Of a stretch of 63,937 nucleotides of DNA, positions 31,710-40,204 are shown one piece after another. Under the pieces are notes generated by a model. That model was not told where the DNA came from and made no database searches. It saw nothing but the letters and a program-made list of their open reading frames with translations. Each line of letters opens with the position of its first letter. Position 1 is the first letter of the stretch. The position numbers and the translations under genes are program-made. Source of the DNA: Novosphingobium sp. (GTDB taxonomy: Bacteria; Pseudomonadota; Alphaproteobacteria; Sphingomonadales; Sphingomonadaceae); the NCBI GenBank assembly GCA_017745295.1, contig JAGHZR010000004.1:1-63937 (forward strand), written 5' to 3'.

Positions 31710-31743
31710 GAAGGGCCGCCCCGGTTGCCCGGTGCGGCCCTTC
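31710..31743 (-). terminator. Strong hairpin ending a minus-strand small transcript
   Basis: 10-bp perfect stem GAAGGGCCGC (31710-31719) with GCGGCCCTTC (31734-31743); the loop carries a second CCGG/CCGG pairing. Downstream on the minus strand is TCATTTG, a poor U tract. It stands 57 nt after the 18-codon ORF and 320 bp before ilvE. Confidence 0.6.
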
Positions 31744-31800
31744 GCATGGTCAGCGGCCGGGAAGTGCCGCCAGCGAAAGCCTTTATCGCTTCATCAGGAT

Positions 31801-31857
31801 TTAGCGATAATGCCTCGCGACGGAAATTGCCGACCTCTCTGCTGAACCATGAGACAT
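31801..31857 (-). CDS. 18-residue small ORF with perfect extended Shine-Dalgarno
   Basis: ATG at 31857, TAA at 31801-31803, product MSHGSAERSAISVARHYR. The 14 bases 31859-31872 on the plus strand read GGATCACCTCCTTT, identical to the 3' tail of 16S rRNA, so the minus-strand message carries the full complement AAAGGAGGTGATCC ending 1 nt before the ATG. A hairpin terminator follows. I do not recognise the peptide. It could be a leader peptide, a real microprotein, or part of a small RNA. Conservation in relatives would decide. No other gene is seen in the 920-bp gap 31389-32307. Confidence 0.5.
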   Translation of the reverse strand: MSHGSAERSAISVARHYR

Positions 31858-32307
31858 CGGATCACCTCCTTTCGCGCTGTTAAGCCAAGGTTGCCGCACT
31901 GGATGTTGCACCGAGCGGCCGGACTTCGGAATGTTCCGGGCGCGTTTCCCGTTAACCCTTCGTCCTGTGAAATTTGTGTCCGATTCCGCAGCGCACAACA
32001 AGCCTTGAAAACATCTTTTTTGCGGTCATTATCGACGCTTCGGGCGAGTTTTCCCCAGCCTGCATACCCTGCCAAAGGGTGGTTTCTGGGGAGTGGTGAC
32101 TGCGGCCTGAAACCTCCTGAAATTGCCTGATTTTTGTTGTGAATCGCCTTGCGTGCGAGCGATTTGGACCACGTGATTCCCGTTCACTTTTGCTCACAGC
32201 GAAGACGAGGGAGAATCAGGCGAGAACGGCCTGTTCCTATCCTGTTGGGAATGGAGCAGGCCATGCATCAGGAACGGTAGTGAACGGCCAGGCGATCCGG
32301 GGGCGGA

Positions 32308-32856
32308 TCAGCGGCAGTCCTCGATGACTCGCGAGATTTCCGACCAGCTCGGAATGTAGAGCGGCGCCATGCCCTGCGCCTGCACCATGAAGCGACCGCG
32401 GCTGAAGGCCATCGAATCGAGCAGGCGATCGCTCGCGGACAGATCGACCTGCATGCCGCCGCTGACGGGATGGGCGGCCAGGGCGCGATTCGTATCGGAC
32501 GTCGTGATCGTCAGCGAGGCCGGACCTGCGCTCGTTCCGCTGCGGAACAGCGAGATCGTGGAAGCGGCGCGGTTGCAGCGGATGCCGAATGTGCCGTTCG
32601 CGAAGCTGGCGATGCCGGGGCTGGTGATGCGCCAGTCGCCCGGCGTCTGCGGGGCATCGCGCCAGTCCGTGGGCGGCGGAGCGACAGGCTTTGGCGGCGC
32701 GGCGGGCGTCGTCGGCACGGGGCGCGGCGCCTGGACGGGCGGCTTGGTGGCCGGAACGCAGGCGGCAACGAGAGCCAATGCGGTCAGGGGAGCGGTCGCC
32801 AGCAGCTTGCGGGACAACGAATGGGCGTCGGTGCGCCGGCGCGGATTTGCCTTCAT
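32308..32856 (-). CDS. Proline-rich lipoprotein of unknown function
   Basis: Lipid-anchored envelope protein of 182 residues. A signal with lipobox (LVAAC, Cys about 33) follows an Arg-rich n-region. A Pro/Ala linker spans about 34-62 (PPVQAPRPVPTTPAAPPKPV), then a globular domain of about 115 residues with TSPGIASFANGTFGIRCNRA and SISLF-type beta strands. Two Cys remain in the mature domain (near 94 and at the end). The ATG at 32856 with AAGGGG upstream is preferred over the longer frame. It is divergent from tlyA with only 47 bp between starts. Family not recognised. Confidence 0.78.
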   Translation of the reverse strand: MKANPRRRTDAHSLSRKLLATAPLTALALVAACVPATKPPVQAPRPVPTTPAAPPKPVAPPPTDWRDAPQTPGDWRITSPGIASFANGTFGIRCNRAASTISLFRSGTSAGPASLTITTSDTNRALAAHPVSGGMQVDLSASDRLLDSMAFSRGRFMVQAQGMAPLYIPSWSEISRVIEDCR

Positions 32857-32903
32857 CCCCTTGGTATGGAATGAGGCGCCGCTCATCTCAAGTATGCAAA
32901 GCC

Positions 32904-33695
32904 ATGACTGACCCGATCGAACCCCGTCCCGTCGAAAAGAAATCAGGCGCCGCAGCCAAGGCGGCAAAGGTCCGCGTCGATCAGGCGCTGGTCGATCGCG
33001 GGCTTGTCGAAAGCCGTACCCGTGCGCAGGCGATGGTGTTGGCGGGGCTGGTCTTTTCGGGCGAGACCAAGATCGCCAAGCCGGGACAGAGCATCAAGGC
33101 CGATGCCCCGCTCGACGTGCGCGGGCGCGATCATCCCTGGGTCTCGCGCGGCGGAATCAAGCTGGCTCACGCCATCGAGCACTTCGAACTCGATCCCGCC
33201 GGGGCCGTGGCGATGGACATCGGCAGCTCGACCGGCGGCTTCACCGATGTTCTGTTGACGAACGGGGCGGAGCGGGTCTTTGCCGTGGACTCCGGCACGA
33301 ATCAGCTCGCGTGGAAGCTGCGGCAGGACCCGCGCGTCACCGTGCTGGAGCAGACCAGCGCCCGCATCCTGACGCCCGAGCAGATCGATGCGCCGTGCAA
33401 CTGGGTCGTCTGCGATGCCAGCTTTATCGGTTTGGCCAAAGTGCTGGAAGTGCCGCTTCGGCTGGCTGCGCGGGAATGCCGGTTGGTGGCGCTGATAAAG
33501 CCGCAGTTCGAGGTCGGTCGCGGCGAAGTGGGCAAGGGCGGCGTCGTGCGCGATCCGGTGCTGCACGAGCGGGTCTGCAACGAAGTGCGCGACTGGCTGG
33601 AGGCGGACGGCTGGGTCATCCAGGGCATCGTCGAAAGCCCGATCAAGGGGCCGGAAGGCAATATCGAGTTCCTCGTTTCGGCGCAGCGTGGGTAA
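32904..33695 (+). CDS. tlyA: TlyA-family rRNA (cytidine-2'-O)-methyltransferase
   Basis: Ribosomal RNA methyltransferase of 263 residues; TlyA methylates C1409 of 16S and C1920 of 23S rRNA in species where it was studied. The S4 RNA-binding domain covers about 24-84 (RVDQALVDRGLVESRTRAQA), then HPWVSRGGIKLAHAIEHF and an FtsJ-like Rossmann domain with SAM motif DIGSSTGGFTDVLL near 98, DASFI near 172 and LIKPQFEVGR near 196. The ATG at 32904 is selected for the S4 start; the open frame upstream is antisense to the lipoprotein. Confidence 0.95.
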   Translation: MTDPIEPRPVEKKSGAAAKAAKVRVDQALVDRGLVESRTRAQAMVLAGLVFSGETKIAKPGQSIKADAPLDVRGRDHPWVSRGGIKLAHAIEHFELDPAGAVAMDIGSSTGGFTDVLLTNGAERVFAVDSGTNQLAWKLRQDPRVTVLEQTSARILTPEQIDAPCNWVVCDASFIGLAKVLEVPLRLAARECRLVALIKPQFEVGRGEVGKGGVVRDPVLHERVCNEVRDWLEADGWVIQGIVESPIKGPEGNIEFLVSAQRG

Positions 33696-33788
33696 TTTTC
33701 CCGGCCTGTGGCGATTGCGCACAAGGCAGGCTCGTTACACAACCCGCGTATCAACGCCGTTTTTCCTGATTCGGGAGTTGCCAAGGGA

Positions 33789-34343
33789 ATGAACCTGATC
33801 GCCTCTTCCGGACAGTTGCGCGCCAGCCTGCTGCGCTGGGCGCTCGTGCTAGTTCCTCTCGTCGTGCTGCTGGGCTTCGTATCGGGCCGCATGGCGCAGA
33901 GCGGGCCGGGCAATCCCTGGTTCGATGCCTTGGTGAAGCCGGATATCTACCCGCCGCCGATCACTTTCGCGATCGTCTGGACCGTTCTCTACGTGCTGAT
34001 GGGCGTGGCTCTGGCGATGGTCTGCGCGGCGCGGGGGGCGCGGGGGCGTGGCCTGGCGGTCATCGCCTTTGCCGTGCAGTTCGCGCTCAACCTGGCCTGG
34101 AGCCCGGTGTTCTTTGGCGCCCACCGGATCACTGGTGGTCTGGTCGTGATCGGTCTGCTCGACCTTGCGGTGCTGGTGACGATCGCGCTGTTCGCGCGGA
34201 TTCGCCCAGTCGCGGCACTGCTGCTGGTGCCCTATCTCGCGTGGGTCTGCTTCGCGACTTATCTCAATTACGCCTTCCTTCAGGCCAATCCGGCGCTCGA
34301 CGGCGTGGAAGGTCCGCGCGTGGTCCAGCGGTTCGAGATCTGA
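33789..34343 (+). CDS. tspO: TspO/MBR-family membrane protein
   Basis: Five-helix tryptophan-rich sensory protein of 184 residues; binds tetrapyrroles and cholesterol-like ligands and, in Rhodobacter, tunes photosynthesis genes to oxygen. Family marks: NPWFDALVKPDIYPPPITFA, IVWTVLYVLMGVAL, FALNLAWSPVFFGAHR, YLAWVCFATYLNYAF. The ATG at 33789 gives a normal length; GTG at 33708 would add 27 residues without homology. An N-terminal membrane segment precedes the first canonical helix. It stands 93 bp after tlyA. Confidence 0.92.
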   Translation: MNLIASSGQLRASLLRWALVLVPLVVLLGFVSGRMAQSGPGNPWFDALVKPDIYPPPITFAIVWTVLYVLMGVALAMVCAARGARGRGLAVIAFAVQFALNLAWSPVFFGAHRITGGLVVIGLLDLAVLVTIALFARIRPVAALLLVPYLAWVCFATYLNYAFLQANPALDGVEGPRVVQRFEI

Positions 34344-34410
34344 GCGCCTCTTCGTTGGAAAATCGCCGGAGCCTCTTGCGCGGTTTCGCGCAAGATACCA
34401 AATAGGCCCC

Positions 34411-34659
34411 ATGCAAAGCGAAAACCCCTTCGTCGCCGATTTCGTCAAGATGATGAACAGTGCTGCCGGCACGCTCGCCGGCGTGGGCCGCGAAGCGCGC
34501 GACAATGCTCGCGAACGCTTTAAGGAGCTGCTGGGCGACATGGACTACGTCACCCGCGAGGAGTTCGAGGCCGTCAAGGAACTCGCCGCCACCGCACGCG
34601 GCGAAATCGAGGCGCTGAAGGCGCGTATCGAAGCGCTCGAAGGCAAGTCGGGCCAGTAA
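34411..34659 (+). CDS. ubiK: UbiK/BMFP-family accessory factor (YqiC-like)
   Basis: Small coiled-coil protein of 82 residues with NPFVADFVKMMNSAAGTL at the N-terminus and a C-terminal trimeric coiled coil (EEFEAVKELAATARGEIEAL, KARIEALE). UbiK binds UbiJ and lipids and supports aerobic ubiquinone synthesis; the family also has membrane-fusogenic members (BMFP). It is followed by a terminator. Confidence 0.9.
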   Translation: MQSENPFVADFVKMMNSAAGTLAGVGREARDNARERFKELLGDMDYVTREEFEAVKELAATARGEIEALKARIEALEGKSGQ

Positions 34660-34696
34660 GGCCGCTTTTCGCTCCGAAATCCGGGACCATGTAAAG

Positions 34697-34727
34697 ACGC
34701 GGGGGGAATTCCTTCCGCGTTTTGCGT
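34697..34727 (+). terminator. Terminator after ubiK
   Basis: ACGCGG (34697-34702) pairs with CCGCGT (34715-34720), extended by G-T and inner pairs, then TTTGCGTTT. It lies 38 bp past the ubiK stop. Confidence 0.6.
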
Positions 34728-34780
34728 TTCCGGGCTCGGCGCTTGCCATGCCGCAGCGCGAACGCCATTAACCGCACCTC

Positions 34781-35386
34781 ATGCAGCTTCGCGCGCCTGC
34801 CATAGTCTGCGCCGCCCGCCCGCACGGCGAGGCGGCGGTGATCGCCCGGCTGCTCACCGCCGAGGCGGGGGTCGTCGCGGCCTATGTCGCCGGGGGCAGG
34901 GGGCGGGAACTGCGTCCGGTGCTGATTCCGGGCAATGCCGTGGAGGCGGAAGTCCGCTCCAAAAGCGATAGCCAATTGCCGTTCGCGCGGATCGAACTCG
35001 TCACCAGTCGCGGACCCTGGCTGACCGAGCCGCTGCCCGCCGCCGCGATCTCCTGGGTTACGGCGCTCACCGCCATGGCCTTACCCGAGCGTCAGCCGTT
35101 CCCCGCGCTTTACGATGCTCTCTGCGCCTTGCTCGACGCGATCTGCGTCGCACCCTCGGCGCGGGGCTGGGCCTTGCCGCTGCTGTCCTACGAAGTCCTG
35201 CTGCTGCGCGAACTGGGCTACGGGGTGCCGGTCCGCCGCCCCGAGGACGACGATTGGGACGCTATACTCACCACTTTCGACCGGCTCGGGCGCGAGCTTG
35301 CGCGCTATCCGCTTGCCGATCGGCGTGGAGACGCTATGGGGTCGCGCGTCCTGCTGCGTGAGCGGCTGGCACGAATTCATGGCTGA
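34781..35386 (+). CDS. recO: DNA repair protein RecO
   Basis: Recombination mediator of 201 residues that, with RecR, loads RecA on SSB-coated DNA. The N-terminal OB fold is about 1-80 ([40 protein letters not shown]), followed by the helical RecO domain ([17 protein letters not shown]). It is shorter than the E. coli protein (242) because the C-terminal zinc region is absent, as is usual in sphingomonads. leuB begins 20 bp downstream, probably in the same transcript. Confidence 0.9.
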   Translation: MQLRAPAIVCAARPHGEAAVIARLLTAEAGVVAAYVAGGRGRELRPVLIPGNAVEAEVRSKSDSQLPFARIELVTSRGPWLTEPLPAAAISWVTALTAMALPERQPFPALYDALCALLDAICVAPSARGWALPLLSYEVLLLRELGYGVPVRRPEDDDWDAILTTFDRLGRELARYPLADRRGDAMGSRVLLRERLARIHG

Positions 35387-35405
35387 CAAGCAAGCGGAGA
35401 ACGAC

Positions 35406-36449
35406 ATGCGCATCGCGGTTTTTGCAGGAGACGGGATCGGTCCCGAGGTCACCGAGCAGGCGGTGCGCGTTCTCGAAAAGCTTGAACTTCCGGGGCTTGA
35501 GCTGGTCGAAGGCGATGTCGGCGGCGCAGCCTACTACAAGCACGGCCACCCGCTTCCCGCCGAAACGCTGGAGATCGCGCGCTCGGCGCAGGCGATCCTG
35601 TTCGGTGCCGTGGGCGATTTCTCCTGCGACCACCTGGAGCGCCATCTGCGCCCGGAACAGGCCATTCTCGGCCTGCGCAAGGAACTCGGCCTCTTCGCGA
35701 ACCTGCGCCCGGCGCAGGTCTTCGCCGGTCTTGAGGACCTGACCACGCTGCGTCCCGAAGTCGCCAGCAAGATCGACCTGCTGATCGTGCGCGAACTCAA
35801 CGGCGACGTCTACTTCGGCGAGAAGGGCATGCGCACTCTCGAAGACGGCCGCCGTCAGGGCTGGGACATGATGTCCTATGCCGAGGACGAAGTGCGCCGC
35901 ATCGCCCATGTCGGTTTCAAGGCGGCCATGGGCCGTTCCAAGAAGCTCTGCTCGGTGGACAAGGCGAACGTCCTCGAAACCTCGCAGCTCTGGCGCGACG
36001 TGGTGATCGAGGTCGCCAAGGAATATCCCGAGGTCGAACTCACCCACATGTACGTCGACAATGCGGCGATGCAGCTGGTGAAGAATCCCGGCCAGTTCGA
36101 CGTGATCGTCACCGGCAACCTGTTTGGCGACATTCTTTCCGATCAGGCTTCGATGTGCGTGGGGTCGATCGGGCTGCTCGCTTCGGCCAGCCTTGCCGAG
36201 GGCACTTACGGTCTCTATGAGCCGATCCACGGTTCGGCGCCGGACATCGCGGGCAAGGGCCTTGCCAATCCGATGGCGACGATCCTTTCGGCGGCCATGC
36301 TGCTGCGCCATTCGCTCGGCCTCGAAGCCGAGGCGGCGCGGATCGAGGCGGCTGTCGCGAAGACGCTGGCCGACGGGATCAAGGGCGGCGATCTCGGCGG
36401 CTCCGCGGGTACGCGGGAAATCGGTGACGCGGTGCTCGAACGCCTGTAA
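35406..36449 (+). CDS. leuB: 3-isopropylmalate dehydrogenase
   Basis: NAD-dependent oxidative decarboxylase of leucine synthesis, converting 3-isopropylmalate to 2-oxoisocaproate; 347 residues. Marks: [94 protein letters not shown]. The ATG at 35406 has CGGAGAA 6 nt upstream; an in-frame ATG at 35379 inside the recO 3' end is less likely. leuC and leuD are not in the window. Confidence 0.97.
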   Translation: MRIAVFAGDGIGPEVTEQAVRVLEKLELPGLELVEGDVGGAAYYKHGHPLPAETLEIARSAQAILFGAVGDFSCDHLERHLRPEQAILGLRKELGLFANLRPAQVFAGLEDLTTLRPEVASKIDLLIVRELNGDVYFGEKGMRTLEDGRRQGWDMMSYAEDEVRRIAHVGFKAAMGRSKKLCSVDKANVLETSQLWRDVVIEVAKEYPEVELTHMYVDNAAMQLVKNPGQFDVIVTGNLFGDILSDQASMCVGSIGLLASASLAEGTYGLYEPIHGSAPDIAGKGLANPMATILSAAMLLRHSLGLEAEAARIEAAVAKTLADGIKGGDLGGSAGTREIGDAVLERL

Positions 36450-36511
36450 GGCGTTCGCGGGCCTTCACCGGCGACAAGATTTATTCAGATTTACCACCTA
36501 CCACGGGGCGC

Positions 36512-37687
36512 ATGAACATTACCGGTTCGGATATTGCAGGGACGATCGACGCTGGCGCCAGGCCTCTGGAGCTGGCGATCGTCCTGCCCACCTATAACGA
36601 GCGCAAGAACATCGCGACGATGATCGAGCGTCTCGACGCCGCGCTGCAGGGCGTGGCGTGGGAAGCCGTCTTCGTCGACGACAACAGCCCGGACGGCACC
36701 TCTGACGAGGCCCGCCGTCTGTCGCTCGTTGATCCGCGCGTGCGCTGCATCCAGCGCATCGGGCGGCGCGGCCTTGCTAGCGCTGCGATCGAGGGCATGT
36801 GCTCCACCGCCGCGCCGGTCGTGGCGGTGATGGACGCGGACCACCAGCACGATCCGGCGCTGCTGCCGCAGATGCTGAAGGCGATCATGTCGGGCGACTA
36901 TGATCTCGCTTACGCCTCGCGCTTTGCTGAAGGTGCCAGCACCGAGGCATGGGGCCGTCCCGACCGCGTGAAGGCCTCGGGCTTTGCCAACCGCATCGCC
37001 AACAAGGTGACCGGCGTCGAACTGACCGACCCGATGAGCGGGTTCTTCATGCTCCGCGCCGAAACCCTGCGCGCCGATGCGCACCGCCTTTCGGGCGTGG
37101 GCTTCAAGATTCTTCTCGATATCCTCGCAACCGTCGACCGTCCGCTGCGCGTCAAGGAGTTTCCGCTCCATTTCGCGGCGCGTGCGGAAGGTGAAAGCAA
37201 ACTGGACCAGACCGTCGTGTTCGAATTCCTCGTGGGCCTTTACGACAAGTGGCTGGGTCGGATCATCCCGACTCGTTTCGCGCTGTTCGGCACCGTCGGT
37301 GCGCTGGGCGTGGTGGTGCAGCTGAGCGTGCTCTGGGTGATGCTTCACCTCGTGTTCGCCGAGCGCTTCGTTTACGGCAACTGGTCGGAGAGCGCGACCT
37401 TCAACATCTCGAACACCATTGCGGCGGTCGTCGCGATGACGTTCAACTTCGTGCTCAACAACGAACTGACCTATTCGGACAAGCGCCTGCGCGGCTTCGG
37501 CCCGCTGATGCGCGGCTGGGCGCAGTTCGCACTGACCTGCTCGCTGGGCCTGCTCACCAATATCGGTTCGGCAGCCGTGCTCAAGACGATCGGCATCCAT
37601 GACGTGCTGGCGGTGATCACCGGCGTGTTGCTGGCCTCGGTGTTCAACTTCGCGCTCTCGTCGAAGTTCGTCTGGGGCAAGTACTGA
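36512..37687 (+). CDS. GT2 glycosyltransferase fused to GtrA-like membrane domain
   Basis: Polyprenyl-phosphate sugar transferase of 391 residues. The dolichol-phosphate-mannose-synthase-like GT2 domain is about 18-245 (LAIVLPTYNERKNIATMIER, FVDDNSPDGT, VMDADHQHDP, FAARAEGESKLD). The GtrA domain, with four membrane helices, is about 255-390 (FALFGTVGALGVVVQLSVLW, MTFNFVLNNELTYSDKRL). It likely loads a sugar, probably mannose or glucose, onto undecaprenyl phosphate and helps flip it. The polyprenyl-P-sugar-dependent PMT enzyme at 38790 would be its natural user. Confidence 0.93.
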   Translation: MNITGSDIAGTIDAGARPLELAIVLPTYNERKNIATMIERLDAALQGVAWEAVFVDDNSPDGTSDEARRLSLVDPRVRCIQRIGRRGLASAAIEGMCSTAAPVVAVMDADHQHDPALLPQMLKAIMSGDYDLAYASRFAEGASTEAWGRPDRVKASGFANRIANKVTGVELTDPMSGFFMLRAETLRADAHRLSGVGFKILLDILATVDRPLRVKEFPLHFAARAEGESKLDQTVVFEFLVGLYDKWLGRIIPTRFALFGTVGALGVVVQLSVLWVMLHLVFAERFVYGNWSESATFNISNTIAAVVAMTFNFVLNNELTYSDKRLRGFGPLMRGWAQFALTCSLGLLTNIGSAAVLKTIGIHDVLAVITGVLLASVFNFALSSKFVWGKY

Positions 37688-37710
37688 GCACCATCAAGAC
37701 GCGGCACCGC

Positions 37711-38322
37711 TTGCCGCGCGGACAGATCCTGTTGCTCGTGGTGACGGGCATGGCGGCGTTGTTCAGCTTGCTGGACACGCCGTTTCCGCGTCTGGCGCCG
37801 ATGCAGAACCTGCCGACCCTGGCGATCCTCGCTGCAATCGGCTGGTCGCTGCGGCGCTGGCCGATGCCGACGAGCGCGGTGGTCTGCGTCTGCCTGTTCC
37901 TCGTGCTCCACACGATCGGCGGGCGCTACATCTACTCCTTCGTTCCCTATGAGGACTGGGCGCGGGTGCTCGGCCTGCCTTCGCCTGCCGCGAGCCTGGG
38001 GCTGGAGCGCAATTCCTGGGACCGGCTGGTCCATTTCGCTTTCGGTGCGCTCTGGGTCCATCCGATTTCCTGCTGGCTGACCCGGCACAAGGCGCTGTCG
38101 CCCGCGCTCGCGACCTACATCGCGGTCGAATTCGTGCTGGCGGGAAGCGCGTTCTACGAGATTTTCGAATGGCTGCTCACCGTGTTCATGGCCGGGCCGG
38201 ACGCGCTGGCCTATAACGGGCAGCAGGGCGATCCTTGGGACCCGCAGAAGGATATGGCGATGGCCGGGCTGGGCGCGGTGCTCGCGGCCGTTTTCCTGCG
38301 GATGAAAGCGCGCCTCTCCTGA
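37711..38322 (+). CDS. DUF2238 (YjdF-like) integral membrane protein
   Basis: Inner-membrane protein of about 203 residues with five to six helices and the DUF2238 pattern: HTIGGRYIYSFVPYEDWAR, RNSWDRLVHFAFGALW, YEIFEWLL, GQQGDPWDPQKDMAMAGLGA. Function of YjdF is not known. TTG at 37711 is the only usable start near the membrane domain and has no obvious Shine-Dalgarno. It lies 23 bp after the GT2-GtrA gene, so coupling with it is likely. Confidence 0.82.
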   Translation: MPRGQILLLVVTGMAALFSLLDTPFPRLAPMQNLPTLAILAAIGWSLRRWPMPTSAVVCVCLFLVLHTIGGRYIYSFVPYEDWARVLGLPSPAASLGLERNSWDRLVHFAFGALWVHPISCWLTRHKALSPALATYIAVEFVLAGSAFYEIFEWLLTVFMAGPDALAYNGQQGDPWDPQKDMAMAGLGAVLAAVFLRMKARLS

Positions 38323-38424
38323 AAATACCTTCGACGGTGCCGGTAAGGCGTTCGCCGGATTCCCTTTGTGGAGTATGATGCGATCCTGTCTTCGCGGAAT
38401 ACCGGCGGGGGGATAGGGCGAACC

Positions 38425-38772
38425 ATGATACTGCGCGTTTCCATGAAGGTCCGCGATCCACGTCATGTCGCGGCGGTGCTTGCCGAAATCGTTGATCGGC
38501 CGGTGGTCGATGCCGGGGCGGGCTGGGTCATTGCCTCGGCGCAGGGACCCGATCTCGAAGTGCTGGAGCGGCCGGAAGGGGCACCGCCCTCGGGCGAGTG
38601 CGGTATCGCTCTGGCCACGCCGCTGACGATTGCCGAAGTCTTCGCCATCGCCGGTCGCGAGGGATGGCCTGCCCGTCATCGCCGGCCTCAGGGAACCTCA
38701 GGCGTGATCGAACTGCTGCTGGAAGGCGATTGCCGGATCGAGGTGCTGACGGCGGAAATGCAGGGCGCCTGA
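38425..38772 (+). CDS. Hypothetical protein, 115 residues
   Basis: I do not recognise this family. It is a small soluble protein beginning MILRVSMKVRDPRHVAAVLA with alternating beta and alpha segments, somewhat like a glyoxalase/VOC half-domain (EIVDRPVVDAGAGWVIASA, IELLLEGDCRIEVL). The ATG at 38425 follows GGGGGATAGGG. It is 102 bp after the DUF2238 gene and convergent with the PMT gene. Confidence 0.6.
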   Translation: MILRVSMKVRDPRHVAAVLAEIVDRPVVDAGAGWVIASAQGPDLEVLERPEGAPPSGECGIALATPLTIAEVFAIAGREGWPARHRRPQGTSGVIELLLEGDCRIEVLTAEMQGA

Positions 38773-38789
38773 ACGCTCAGCCTTGGTCC

Positions 38790-40073
38790 TCAGCGCCAGT
38801 TCGGAAACCACATCCAGAAATTGTAGAATTCCTTGGTCGGCAGCGGCGCGCCCGAGATGATCGGATAGAACAGCACGAACAGGCCAACCGAGCCGACGAG
38901 GGTGCAGGTTGCAAGGTGGCGCCAGCGGTCCTTGCGCTGCCATAGCGCGTCCAGTGCGAAGGCGAGCACCGCCATCAGGAACGCGCCGGGCAGGAGGTAG
39001 TGGTAGTAGAACTGGATCGGCTTGCCGTTGACGATCCAGATGCCGAGCGTGCTCGCGTAGAGCAGGATCACGGTCAGCACGTCGCGCCGCGCCCGTAGCA
39101 GCGAGGCCCAGAGGCCCCAGCCCAGCGCGAAGAGGCCGGCGATCATCGAGACCGGATTTCCCAGCATGACGATACCGTGCTGACGGCCGTCAATGTTCTC
39201 GAACTGATACCAGATCGGCCGCCAGTCGACCATCCACTGATACCAGTAGCTGCGATAGGGATGCGGCTTCTTCACGCTGTCCTGAAGCGCGATCATGTGC
39301 CGGTGCTGCTCGATGAAGCCCCAGGGCGAGGTCGGCCGGACGGTGTAGAACATGGCGGGCGCGTAAGTCGCCCAATAGACCAGCAGCGGCAGCAGCCCGA
39401 GCCAGAACGCCGCTTCCACCAGCGAGATGCCGGGGATCGGACCGGCTCCCTTGCGGCCGACGAGCTTCCAGCCGTTCTCCCGGATGCGCAGCGCCAGGAA
39501 CCACAGGCCGGGGATCATCAGCGCAGGCGCACTGCTCCACTTGGCGCCGAGCGAAAGGCCGAGCGCGATGCCCGCCGCCGCCAGATGGCCGCGGGCCGCG
39601 CCGCGCGTCCGCGCGCGCAGGGCCGCAGCGAACTGCCAGAGGCCGACCATGCAGAGCGCGGCCTCGACCATGTCGAGCATCGAGATGCGGCTCTGGACGA
39701 ACCACATGAAGTTGGTCGCCAGCAGCACCGCCGCGACGATCGTCGCGCGGCGGCGGCCGGACAGAAGCCAGACGAAGCGGGCGAAGGCGAACAGCCCGAA
39801 AGTGCCGAACAGCAGCGGGCCTATGCGCCAGGCCAGCGGGCGGTCGCCGATCAGGGCGATGAACCCGGCGATCACTTCCTTGGCGAACATCGGGTGCTCG
39901 CGGTTGGCCGGGATCAGGTCCAGCAGCTTCAGCGCCGCCGGGACGTAGTGGACTTCGTCGAAGTAGTAGCGCCCCGGTTCCGCGAGTCGGAACAGGGCGA
40001 GGGCCAGGAACAGGCCCGCCACGATCAGGCTCCAGCCGATCGGATCTCGGTCATTGCGCGAAGCGTTCGGCAT
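38790..40073 (-). CDS. PMT-family dolichyl/polyprenyl-phosphate-mannose-protein mannosyltransferase
   Basis: GT39-like polytopic membrane enzyme of 427 residues that moves a sugar from polyprenyl phosphate to protein or lipid acceptors at the periplasmic face. The first external loop holds the acidic active-site pair in YYFDEVHYVPAALKL, then HPMFAKEVIAGFIALIG; some ten further hydrophobic segments follow, ending in FYNFWMWFPNWR. ATG at 40073 fits family N-termini; an in-frame GTG at 40133 is an alternative. It pairs logically with the GT2-GtrA donor synthase, giving a possible protein O-mannosylation route. Confidence 0.9.
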   Translation of the reverse strand: MPNASRNDRDPIGWSLIVAGLFLALALFRLAEPGRYYFDEVHYVPAALKLLDLIPANREHPMFAKEVIAGFIALIGDRPLAWRIGPLLFGTFGLFAFARFVWLLSGRRRATIVAAVLLATNFMWFVQSRISMLDMVEAALCMVGLWQFAAALRARTRGAARGHLAAAGIALGLSLGAKWSSAPALMIPGLWFLALRIRENGWKLVGRKGAGPIPGISLVEAAFWLGLLPLLVYWATYAPAMFYTVRPTSPWGFIEQHRHMIALQDSVKKPHPYRSYWYQWMVDWRPIWYQFENIDGRQHGIVMLGNPVSMIAGLFALGWGLWASLLRARRDVLTVILLYASTLGIWIVNGKPIQFYYHYLLPGAFLMAVLAFALDALWQRKDRWRHLATCTLVGSVGLFVLFYPIISGAPLPTKEFYNFWMWFPNWR

Positions 40074-40204
40074 TGGAGCGGCGGAATAAGGGCGAAGCGA
40101 AGGGACTGCAAGACTGCCGGAAACTTGCTCCACCGAAGCGGCACGGGAGGGAAGGTTGCAGAGGCGCTTGCGCTGGCGTCGCCGCGATCCTAGAGGCTTG
40201 GGCC

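Noticed and set aside
31710..31857. Leader peptide with attenuator for ilvE
   Set aside because: The peptide has only one Ile and one Val codon and the hairpin is 320 bp from ilvE, too far for classical attenuation.
40083..40204. Possible SAM-type riboswitch before metZ
   Set aside because: The expected SAM-II or SAM/SAH blocks are not present; only an isolated AAGCGGCA was seen.
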